From Catenulispora acidiphila DSM 44928 (GTDB lineage: Bacteria > Actinomycetota > Actinomycetes > Streptomycetales > Catenulisporaceae), in assembly GCF_000024025.1 (NCBI RefSeq), contig NC_013131.1, positions 2,852,001 to 2,916,000 on the forward strand: a stretch of DNA of 64,000 nt. Reading direction: 5' to 3'. Positions 51,872 to 58,945 of the stretch are shown here, piece after piece (the stretch's first letter is position 1; each line of letters starts with the position of its first letter). The position numbers were made by a program, and so were the translations under genes. The notes under the pieces were generated by a model. The model searched no databases. It saw only the letters and a program-made list of their open reading frames with translations, and had not been told where the DNA came from.

Positions 51872-51952
51872 AAAGTAGCCACATCGGTGGGCCGCCCACC
51901 TCGCGTCGAGTCCCGAGGGCCGCTCATCAGCCCACTGCAAGGAGCAGCGCAC

Positions 51953-52696
51953 ATGCCGATCTCCCCGAACCAGGGATCCACCGGCGGCGGGACCGTCGTC
52001 ACCATCACCGGAGTCAATCTCGGCGGCGCCACCGCGGTGTTCTTCGGCACCGAGCCGGCCATCATCACCGCGAACACGCCCACCTCGGTCACGGTCGTCT
52101 CGCCGTCCGGCGCCGGGGCGGTGGAAGTGACCGTGACCACGGCGGGCGGCACCAGCAACCCGCTCTCGTTCTTCTACGTGGAAGCGCCGTTCAAAAGCGG
52201 TCTGAGCGCGAGCTCCGGACCGACGGCGGGCGGAAACACCATCGCCATCAGCGGTATCGGCTTCGCGACCGCCAGCAGCGTCGGGTTCGGCTCGGCCAGT
52301 GCGGTGCCGACCGTGGTGTCCGACGGCCTGATCGACGTCGTCGTCCCCGCCGCGGGGTCGGCCGGGACCGTCGGGCTCACCGTCACCACCGCCGGCGGCA
52401 GCAACAACGGGTTCTCCTACACCTACGTCGATTCCCCGACCGTCAGCGCCGTCACCCCCACCTCCGGCTCGACCTCCGGAGGCACCGTGGTGACGCTCAC
52501 CGGCACCAACCTCGCCACCACCCAGTCGGTCACCATCAGCGGGACCCTCGCGCCGTTCACAGTCGTCAACGGCGCCGAGATGTCCATCGTCACCCCGGCC
52601 GGCACCGTCGGAGCCGCCGACGTGGACGTCACCACGACCGGCGGCACAGCGACCTTGGCGGGCGGCTACACCTACGTCGCCGCACCTGGAATCTGA
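51953..52696 (+). CDS. three-domain IPT/TIG protein without signal peptide
   Basis: A 247-residue protein of three IPT/TIG domains (PISPNQGSTGGGTVVTITGV, then LSASSGPTAGGNTIAISGIG and VSAVTPTSGSTSGGTVVTLT). It lacks signal peptide and membrane helices, as its divergent relative does. ATG 51953 follows AAGGAG at eight bases. Its stop codon directly abuts the stop of the convergent Ig-like gene. It probably acts together with the divergent paralogue. Confidence 0.8.
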   Translation: MPISPNQGSTGGGTVVTITGVNLGGATAVFFGTEPAIITANTPTSVTVVSPSGAGAVEVTVTTAGGTSNPLSFFYVEAPFKSGLSASSGPTAGGNTIAISGIGFATASSVGFGSASAVPTVVSDGLIDVVVPAAGSAGTVGLTVTTAGGSNNGFSYTYVDSPTVSAVTPTSGSTSGGTVVTLTGTNLATTQSVTISGTLAPFTVVNGAEMSIVTPAGTVGAADVDVTTTGGTATLAGGYTYVAAPGI

Positions 52697-53263
52697 TCAG
52701 CGGCCCGGTCCCGCTGCGGGCGCGGGGCTGGCGCCGTTGCCGGGCTGGTAAAAGTTGTAGGTGTTGTAGACATTGTACGTTTTGTGGATGTTGTAGGTGT
52801 CTGCGAAGTTCAGGTTGATCAGACTGCCGCAGGTGAGAAGGCACAGCCCGGGCGGATTCGGCGTCGGATTCGGCGGGGGCGTCGGCGCCGTCGTCACCTG
52901 GACCGTGGTCGTGTTGTTCGACGCGTCGCAGTTATCGTTGCCGTTGTACGCCGCGGTGATCGTGTGAGCGCCGGTGGTGGTGAAGCTGGTCGTGAAGCTC
53001 GCCGTCCCGTCCGCCGCGACGGGAACGGTGGTCAGCAGGTCTCCGCCGTCGAAGAACGTCATGCCGAGACCGCCGCTCGGGTCACCGGCGCACGTCACCG
53101 CCGCGTCCAACTCCACCGACTGCCCCGTGGCCGCCGTCGAGGGCGACGCGGTGACCGTGGTCGAGGAGACCGCCTGCGCCGAAGCCGGTGAAGCGAAAAC
53201 CACCACGGCCAGCGCGGCGAAGGCCACGGTCGTCCACGCACTCCGTTTGTGCCAGCTCTGCAA
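52697..53263 (-). CDS. secreted Ig-like domain protein with Tyr/Asn-rich C-terminus
   Basis: A 188-residue exported protein. The signal peptide ends in ASPASAQA, followed by one bacterial Ig-like domain (SSTTVTASPSTAATGQSVEL to NTTTVQVTT), a Pro/Asn linker and a short C-terminal region with the repeat NIHKTYNVYNTYNFYQPG. That last part, after a Cys pair (LCLLTCG), may mediate assembly. I prefer TTG 53263 because AGGAG lies eight bases upstream and the signal peptide then has normal length; ATG 53308 is the alternative without a ribosome site. Confidence 0.65.
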   Translation of the reverse strand: MQSWHKRSAWTTVAFAALAVVVFASPASAQAVSSTTVTASPSTAATGQSVELDAAVTCAGDPSGGLGMTFFDGGDLLTTVPVAADGTASFTTSFTTTGAHTITAAYNGNDNCDASNNTTTVQVTTAPTPPPNPTPNPPGLCLLTCGSLINLNFADTYNIHKTYNVYNTYNFYQPGNGASPAPAAGPGR

Positions 53264-53445
53264 TGTACCTGCTCCTCGGTTCTGGGAGATTCGGCTCACC
53301 AAGCGCATGTCAATCTACGATGTGTTGTCCGCTATCTCGCAGAGCCCGCTGGGGGCGACTCGTCCCAATCAGGGAGTTCACTCGAACGGCGCACGGACGG
53401 ACCTCGCCGCCGATCGACCCGGCCCGCAAAACACTGCGACACACC

Positions 53446-53478
53446 TGGCCCGGCCCTGCGGATCAAAGGGTCGGGCCA
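53446..53478. terminator. 11-base-pair hairpin in an upstream gap
   Basis: tggcccggccc (53446-53456) pairs with gggtcgggcca (53468-53478) with one G-U pair and an 11-base loop. It stands in the 449-base gap between the divergent Ig-like and HAF genes (53264-53712), where no gene is supported. It would insulate the two promoters or end an unannotated small transcript. Confidence 0.5.
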
Positions 53479-53509
53479 CCTGCTTTGCCAAAGCTCTGAC
53501 CAGGTGATT

Positions 53510-53575
53510 TCGAACGCTGTTCGAGATATTTCTCGGCCTCGCCGCCTCTGCTCTGGCGTTCATGACAACGTTGTC
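53510..53575. promoter_or_regulatory. two palindromic operator candidates upstream of the HAF gene
   Basis: TCGAACGCTGTTCGA (53510-53524, symmetrical about a three-base centre) and GACAACGTTGTC (53564-53575, perfect). The second has the central CG symmetry typical of LacI-family operators. A LacI-type gene lies tail-to-tail with the HAF gene and is a natural candidate to bind here. Confidence 0.6.
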
Positions 53576-53712
53576 GTAACGTTCGCGGCAGAGGGATGCG
53601 GGCCTCGGGCGGACCGCGCCGATGACGCATCCCCGTCGCCCGCGGCGTACTTCGTCGGAGCGCGTGCTCCGAGTGTTCAGGACCATCTCCTCGTTCGAGT
53701 GAAAGGTTCCTC

Positions 53713-55263
53713 ATGCATTCGTCCGGCAGGCGTTCGGCAGGCGCCGTCGCCCGTGTCGCAGTACTCTGCGCCGCTCTGGTCGTGCCCGTCCCGTTCGCGG
53801 TATCGGCATCGGCTGGTGTGGCCGGCGCGGCCAGTGCGGCCAGTGCGGCCACCGCGCCGCTCTCCACCATCACCGACCTCGGCACGCTCGGCGGTGATCT
53901 CAGCATCGCCAACGGGATCAACAACGCCGGGGTCGTCGTCGGCTACAGCGATCTGGCTTCCGGCACTCAGCACGGCTTCCGCTGGTCCGGAGGGACCATG
54001 TCCGACCTGGGGGTCGAGGCCGGGGGCGGGGACAGTGTGGCGAACGCCGTCAACGACGCCGGTCAGATCGCGGGCCAAGCGACGCGCGCCGACGGCGGTT
54101 ACGCGTATCCGGTCCGCTGGAGCGCCGCCGGCGTGCTGCAGGACCTCGGCGGCCCGATCACCAACCGGCTGGGCGTCGGCAACGCCATCGACCCCTCCGG
54201 CCGCGTCGCCGGCGGTCAGCGTCCGGCCGACTCCGAGGGCAGCCCGGAGGCGATCGTCTATGACGCCGCCGGCAACCCCACCGAGCTGAGTACGCCGACG
54301 CAGACCCTCAACGCGGCCACCGGCATCAACGCGCGCGGGCAGGTCGTCGGCGGTCCGGCGTTCGTCTGGCAGAACGGGTCCCTGACCATGCTGCCGGTGC
54401 TGCCCGGCGGTCAGGGCGGATCGGCCAACGCCATCAACGTCTCCGGCACGATCGTCGGCACCGTCAGCCGAACCGGCACGCTCAGCGGTCTGGACGCCGC
54501 GCTCTGGCAGAACAACACCCTGACAGACCTCGGCACGATCGACGCGATCCAGTACAACCAGGCGACCGCGGTCAACGCCGCGGGCCAGATCGTCGGTACC
54601 GCCGACCCCGAGTGTCAGCCGTGCGCCGCACCGGAGGCGTGGCTGCGCCAGCCGGGCGGCGCGCTGACGAAGCTGGACACGCTGCTCCCCGCCGGCTCCG
54701 GCTGGACCCTCCAATCAGCCACCGGGATCAACGACCGCGGCCAGATCGTCGGCGTCGGCCTCCACAACGGCCACAAGCGCGGCTACCTGCTCACCCCGGC
54801 GTTCGCCGCGACCGTGAACTTCGAACCGGCCGGCTCGACGATCCCGGTGGGCTACGCGGCGGACACCGGCGCCGCGTACGGTGCGCGGTCCGGCGGCCTG
54901 ACCTACGGCTGGAACATCGACAACTCCGTGAACACGAGGGACCGCAACGCCTCGAGCTCCCCGGATCAGCGCTATGACACGCTGATCCACATGGAGCGCA
55001 GCGGAAGCGCGACGGTGTGGGAGATGGCGGTGCCGAACGGCCACTACACGGTGCACCTGGTCTGCGGCGATCCGTCGAACACCGACAGCGTCTACAAGGT
55101 CAACGTGGAGGGCGTGCTCACAGTCTCAGGGACGCCGAGCGCCGCCAGCCACTGGATCGAGGGGACCAGCCAGGTCACGGTCTCCGATGGCAAACTGACC
55201 ATCACCAACGCCACCGGATCGAGCAACGACAAGCTCGCTTACGTGGACGTCATCGCTTCCTGA
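53713..55263 (+). CDS. secreted HAF-repeat protein with C-terminal malectin-like domain
   Basis: A 516-residue exported protein. The signal peptide (to about residue 34) is followed by about seven HAF-type repeats, recognisable by (D)LGTLGG and A(N/T)GIN..G.VVG motifs, for example ITDLGTLGGDLSIANGINNA. The C-terminal 150 residues (NFEPAGSTIPVGYAADTGAA to the end) are beta-rich with WEMAVPNGHYTVHLVCGDP, like malectin or other carbohydrate-binding domains. The repeats likely form a propeller. AAAGG precedes ATG 53713. A surface glycan-binding role is inference. Confidence 0.75.
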   Translation: MHSSGRRSAGAVARVAVLCAALVVPVPFAVSASAGVAGAASAASAATAPLSTITDLGTLGGDLSIANGINNAGVVVGYSDLASGTQHGFRWSGGTMSDLGVEAGGGDSVANAVNDAGQIAGQATRADGGYAYPVRWSAAGVLQDLGGPITNRLGVGNAIDPSGRVAGGQRPADSEGSPEAIVYDAAGNPTELSTPTQTLNAATGINARGQVVGGPAFVWQNGSLTMLPVLPGGQGGSANAINVSGTIVGTVSRTGTLSGLDAALWQNNTLTDLGTIDAIQYNQATAVNAAGQIVGTADPECQPCAAPEAWLRQPGGALTKLDTLLPAGSGWTLQSATGINDRGQIVGVGLHNGHKRGYLLTPAFAATVNFEPAGSTIPVGYAADTGAAYGARSGGLTYGWNIDNSVNTRDRNASSSPDQRYDTLIHMERSGSATVWEMAVPNGHYTVHLVCGDPSNTDSVYKVNVEGVLTVSGTPSAASHWIEGTSQVTVSDGKLTITNATGSSNDKLAYVDVIAS

Positions 55264-55283
55264 CATCCAGCGCGCCAGATCAC

Positions 55284-55309
55284 CCGCCGCCGGCTCACGC
55301 CGGCGGCGG
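55284..55309. terminator. bidirectional terminator hairpin
   Basis: A perfect 10-base stem ccgccgccgg (55284-55293) / ccggcggcgg (55300-55309) with a 6-base loop between the convergent HAF and LacI genes; it overlaps the LacI stop codon. Confidence 0.75.
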
Positions 55310-56374
55310 CAGCTCACCGGAACCGCGCACGACAAGCCGGGTCGGCAGCACCACCTGCCGTGCCGGTTCGGTGAGCCCTGCCAGCCGTTCGAACAGCAGC
55401 GCCGCCGCCGTCCGGCCGAGCGCCGCCGGGTCCTGCGCGACCACGGTGACGCCGGGGGTCACGAGATCGGCGAACTCGAAGTCGTCGAAGCCGACCAGCG
55501 CCGGCCGGGGGAGTACCGCGCCGGCGTCCGCGTCACGCAGCGCCAGTTCGCGCAGCACCTGCGTGGTGATCCGGTTGTTCCCGGTGAACAACGCGGTGAC
55601 CGCCGCCGGACCGTCGAGGAGCTGCTCCAGCTTGTCGCGCAGCCGTTCCGCGTGGCGTCGCAGCCGTCCGGCGCCGGGTTCGCCGACGGCGATCCACGCC
55701 TCGTCGACGTCCAGGCCGTGCGCCGCCATCTCCTGCCGGAAGCCGAGCAGCCGCCGCCGGGCGGTGTAGATGTCCGGGTCGTCGCCGACGAAGCCGATCC
55801 GCCGGTGGCCTGCGGCTATCAGATGCGCGACCGCGCTCCGTGCGCCGCCGACGTTGTCCGCCAACACCGCGTCGGTGTCCAGATTCACCGGCGGTCGGTC
55901 GATGAACACCACCGGCAGCCCGGAGTCCAGTTCCGAGGCCAGGTACGCGTGATCCGCCGACGCGGGCACGATCAGCAGCCCGTCCACCCGCCGCGCGCAC
56001 AACGCCAGCGCCAGCTTGCGCTCCCGCTCGGGATCGTCGTCGCAGGAACCGGTGAACAGCAGACAGTCGTTCGCCGCGGCGACCCGCTCGACCGCCCGCG
56101 TCACCGTCGAGTAGAACGGGTCTCCGACATCCTCGACCAGCAAGCCGATCTCCGCGGCGCGCCCGATCCGCAACTGCCGCGCCGAGTCGTTCCGCCGGAA
56201 ACCCAGCTGGCTGATCGCGTCCAGGACCCGCCGCCGAGTCCCCTCGACCACGCCGGCGTCGCCGTTCACGACGCGCGAGACGGTTTTCAGACTCACCTGG
56301 GCCCGCGCCGCGACGTCGTTCATCGTCGCGCGACGGACCCGGCCGCCGCCTCCATGAGGGCTCTGAACTCCCAT
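55295..56374 (-). CDS. LacI-family transcriptional regulator
   Basis: A 359-residue repressor. The helix-turn-helix (TMNDVAARAQVSLKTVSRVV) starts at about residue 17, the hinge helix follows (SARQLRIGRAAEIGLLVEDV), then a periplasmic-binding-protein-like effector domain (PVVFIDRPP, HRRIGFVGD, ALFTGNN). ATG 56374 gives a 16-residue lead; no good ribosome site is visible. The effector is presumably a sugar. It ends against the HAF gene, whose upstream region has a LacI-type palindrome. Confidence 0.88.
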   Translation of the reverse strand: MGVQSPHGGGGRVRRATMNDVAARAQVSLKTVSRVVNGDAGVVEGTRRRVLDAISQLGFRRNDSARQLRIGRAAEIGLLVEDVGDPFYSTVTRAVERVAAANDCLLFTGSCDDDPERERKLALALCARRVDGLLIVPASADHAYLASELDSGLPVVFIDRPPVNLDTDAVLADNVGGARSAVAHLIAAGHRRIGFVGDDPDIYTARRRLLGFRQEMAAHGLDVDEAWIAVGEPGAGRLRRHAERLRDKLEQLLDGPAAVTALFTGNNRITTQVLRELALRDADAGAVLPRPALVGFDDFEFADLVTPGVTVVAQDPAALGRTAAALLFERLAGLTEPARQVVLPTRLVVRGSGELPPPA

Positions 56375-56473
56375 TTGGGCGACGACTTTACTCGCGCTGA
56401 CGCCCCGAGACCGTTTGAAGCCGCCGAGCGGGGCTACTAGGGATGCCTGAACGTTACGGAAGGAGATGTCGTC

Positions 56474-56683
56474 ATGTATGCCGGTGGTCTTCTCGCCGCA
56501 TTGCTGATTTTGGGGCTCGTCCTGGTGGTGACCTCGCTGGCGATGGTCATCTCGGAGCCGCGCGCCATCAAGGAGCCGCGTACCCGCGAAAACCCCTCCG
56601 ACATCACGCGTCGGCTGCGTGCGCAAGGGACGCAGCGCGGTCGCAGGCGCACGGACAGCACCAGCGACGACGCGAAGAGCTGA
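56474..56683 (+). CDS. single-helix small membrane protein
   Basis: A 69-residue protein with one hydrophobic helix (GGLLAALLILGLVLVVTSLA, residues 4-23) and a basic cytoplasmic tail (TRRLRAQGTQRGRRRT). AAGGAG precedes ATG 56474 at nine bases and a strong terminator follows, so the gene is probably expressed alone. Family not recognised. Confidence 0.7.
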   Translation: MYAGGLLAALLILGLVLVVTSLAMVISEPRAIKEPRTRENPSDITRRLRAQGTQRGRRRTDSTSDDAKS

Positions 56684-56717
56684 CGCTGATCTGCGCTGGC
56701 CCATACCGATGAAGGTT

Positions 56718-56756
56718 CGGTCCGGCCCGGAATCGCACTCCGGGCCGGACCGATTT
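56718..56756. terminator. strong intrinsic terminator
   Basis: A perfect 14-base stem cggtccggcccgga (56718-56731) / tccgggccggaccg (56739-56752), 7-base loop, followed by attttg. It serves the small membrane-protein gene and the convergent exoprotein genes. Confidence 0.9.
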
Positions 56757-56788
56757 TGCCGGCCGAACGGCTATAACAGTCAGTCGGA

Positions 56789-58846
56789 CTACCAGCCCGT
56801 GCCGATCTGCTCGCGCTGGCTGCCGAGGTAGTTCGGGCTCGTGTACAGATAAAGGTTTCCGGTACTGCTGTCGGTGGCGACGAAGTCCGCGATGCCGTCG
56901 CCGTTCTGGTCGCCGACGGCGGCGATGTCGGTGTAGCTGCTCCAGCCGCCGCCGAGGTCGACGCGTGTCGTGCCGGAGTAGCCGGGGCCGTAGTACAGAT
57001 ACATGTGGTTGTCGGAGCCGTTGACGGCGATGAAGTCGTCCTTGCCGTCGCCGTTGTGGTCACCGGCGTCGGTGATGTCGCGGGTCCCGGTCCAGCCGGT
57101 GCCGGTCTGCTGGCGCTGGCTGCCGAGGTAGTTCGGGCTGGTGTAGAGGTAAAGGTTTCCGGTAGTGCTGTCGGTGGCGACGAAGTCCGGGATGCTATCG
57201 CCGTTGTGATCGCCGACGGCAGCGATGTCGGTGTAGCTGCTCCAGCCGCCGCCGAGGTCAACGCGTGTCGTGCCGGAGAAGTCCGGACCGTAATACAGAT
57301 ACATATGGTTGTCGGCGGTGTCGATGCCGATCAGGTCGGCGGCGCCGTCGCCGTTGTGGTCGCCGACGTCGGCCAGATCACGGATGGAGTTCCAGCCCCA
57401 GCCGAGCTTCGTCCGATCCGTACCGGAGTAGGCAGGACTGGTGTAGAGGTACAGGTTGCCGGTGGAGTGCTCGATCGCGACGAAGTCGTCGGTCTTGTCG
57501 CCGTTGCGGTCGCCGACGTCGGTGATCTCGCCCATCTTGCCGGCGTAGCCCGACGTGACGTCGAGATAGTCGTTGTCGACGTTGACGGTGGTGCCGCCGT
57601 AGGTCTCGTTGTGGCCGCTCCGGTACTGCTTGATCCGGTGGTGGTTCGCCCAGTCCGAGTCCGGGGCGTACGGCGTCAGGCTGGTGTTCGCGGTGCCGTC
57701 CCACAGGGCGCCATAGATGTCGTCCGGCCGTGGGTAGGTGGTGCTGTTGTAGTTCGCGGCCAGGTCGGCGACACCGGTCGAAGCGCTCGAATACACCCCG
57801 ACCTTGTAGCCGGAAGCGCGCACCTGGGTCGTCCAGCCGCTGAGGTAGTTCAGGACGGCCGTCTTGCAGCTGCTGTTGCCGTTGTCGTAGCTCTCCATGT
57901 CGTTGTAGAGGATCGACCCGGTGCTCAGCCCGATGCTCTGGGCGATGCCGTCCATGTCCTTCGCACCCGAGACGCCTTGGCTGTAGGCGGTGCCCGGGTC
58001 GGAGGACATCTTGACGACATGCTGCGTGGAGCACGGAGCCTGAAGCCCGACGTACAGCGGGATCAGATGCCACCCGGCTCCCACCTGGGTACTCATCCAT
58101 CCGGCCGTCAGGTTGGGCTGGCTGCAGCCTCGGTTGATGCCGCCGAAGTAGACGCCGACAGCGCGGTAGGGCGACGAGGCGAGCCACGTGCTCATGGTCG
58201 ACGACGACGGCAGCGAGCAGGCGTCAAAACCCTTACCCGCGTAGGTTCCGGGCTCGAGGTAGTTCGCGGTGTCCGGTGTCACGGCCGACTGGTGCACGGG
58301 CAGCTGAGCCGTCGCTTTCGCGTCTGCCGTCAGGCGCGCGCCGGTGAGGATCTGCTGCGCCTGCTGCGCGTCGGTTCCGTACGAGGCGGTCACCAGCACG
58401 CCGGCGCCGGCTATCGCCTCGGTGATCTCGCCGTCGGTCCCGGAGGGCGTCGTCGCCGGTGCCGCGCGGGGACCGGTGACCTGGATCGTGTGAGAGCCGA
58501 TCCGGTCGCCGGTCGCGGCGTCCAAGGGCTCGACGACGACGGCCTCGGTGCGTCCGATGACCTGCGCGGGGCAGCTCTGCTCGCTGCCCGGATGGCCGAG
58601 GTACACGGCGTGCTGGTCGAAGCGGACGCAGGTCTGCGGCGCCTGCGAGAGGTCGATGATCGGCCAGTCCGCCGGCACGCTCAGGGCGTAGCCGTGGTAG
58701 CTGACCTGTTTGGTGTTCGCGGAAGACGTCGCGGCAGTGCCGTGGTCGTTCGCGGCGGCCGACGGTCCGGCGCCGAGAACCATCGCCGTGCCGGCGATGA
58801 GCGCGGTGCTCCAATACCGCGAGACCTTGCGGGAGCGTGTAGGCAT
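56789..58846 (-). CDS. secreted DUF1906 glycosidase-like protein with five-repeat propeller
   Basis: A 685-residue exported protein. The signal peptide (to about residue 32) is followed by a beta-rich region (about 45-190), then a DUF1906/Rv2525c-like TIM-barrel domain (about 200-435). The latter has GTYAGKGFDACSLPSSSTM, YFGGIN, HLIPLYVGLQ, ILYNDMESYD and QYRSGHN; the Asp/Glu in DMES is in a catalytic-like place. The last 248 residues are the shared propeller. DUF1906 proteins resemble GH25-type wall hydrolases. AAGGAG lies before ATG 58846. It is the first of three related exoproteins on this strand in coordinate order. Confidence 0.85.
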   Translation of the reverse strand: MPTRSRKVSRYWSTALIAGTAMVLGAGPSAAANDHGTAATSSANTKQVSYHGYALSVPADWPIIDLSQAPQTCVRFDQHAVYLGHPGSEQSCPAQVIGRTEAVVVEPLDAATGDRIGSHTIQVTGPRAAPATTPSGTDGEITEAIAGAGVLVTASYGTDAQQAQQILTGARLTADAKATAQLPVHQSAVTPDTANYLEPGTYAGKGFDACSLPSSSTMSTWLASSPYRAVGVYFGGINRGCSQPNLTAGWMSTQVGAGWHLIPLYVGLQAPCSTQHVVKMSSDPGTAYSQGVSGAKDMDGIAQSIGLSTGSILYNDMESYDNGNSSCKTAVLNYLSGWTTQVRASGYKVGVYSSASTGVADLAANYNSTTYPRPDDIYGALWDGTANTSLTPYAPDSDWANHHRIKQYRSGHNETYGGTTVNVDNDYLDVTSGYAGKMGEITDVGDRNGDKTDDFVAIEHSTGNLYLYTSPAYSGTDRTKLGWGWNSIRDLADVGDHNGDGAADLIGIDTADNHMYLYYGPDFSGTTRVDLGGGWSSYTDIAAVGDHNGDSIPDFVATDSTTGNLYLYTSPNYLGSQRQQTGTGWTGTRDITDAGDHNGDGKDDFIAVNGSDNHMYLYYGPGYSGTTRVDLGGGWSSYTDIAAVGDQNGDGIADFVATDSSTGNLYLYTSPNYLGSQREQIGTGW
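56792..57535 (-). repeat. five-repeat propeller domain, copy 1
   Basis: A 744-base block encoding 248 residues as five 50-residue repeats. Each has a DxNxDxxxD calcium loop (DVGDHNGDGAADLIGID) and a LYLY strand, and ends in a GWxWxxx or GGGW turn. It ends flush with the stop codon (GTGW). Same length and phase as the blocks at 58949-59692 and 60707-61450. Confidence 0.9.
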
Positions 58847-58945
58847 CAGTCTCCTTATTCGCTACTAAGTGCGGGGGGGGAAGGATGTGCAAGAGCCCTG
58901 CGACAGGTGGGGCGCCCCGATCGGAGCGCCCCACCGTGCCGTGCA

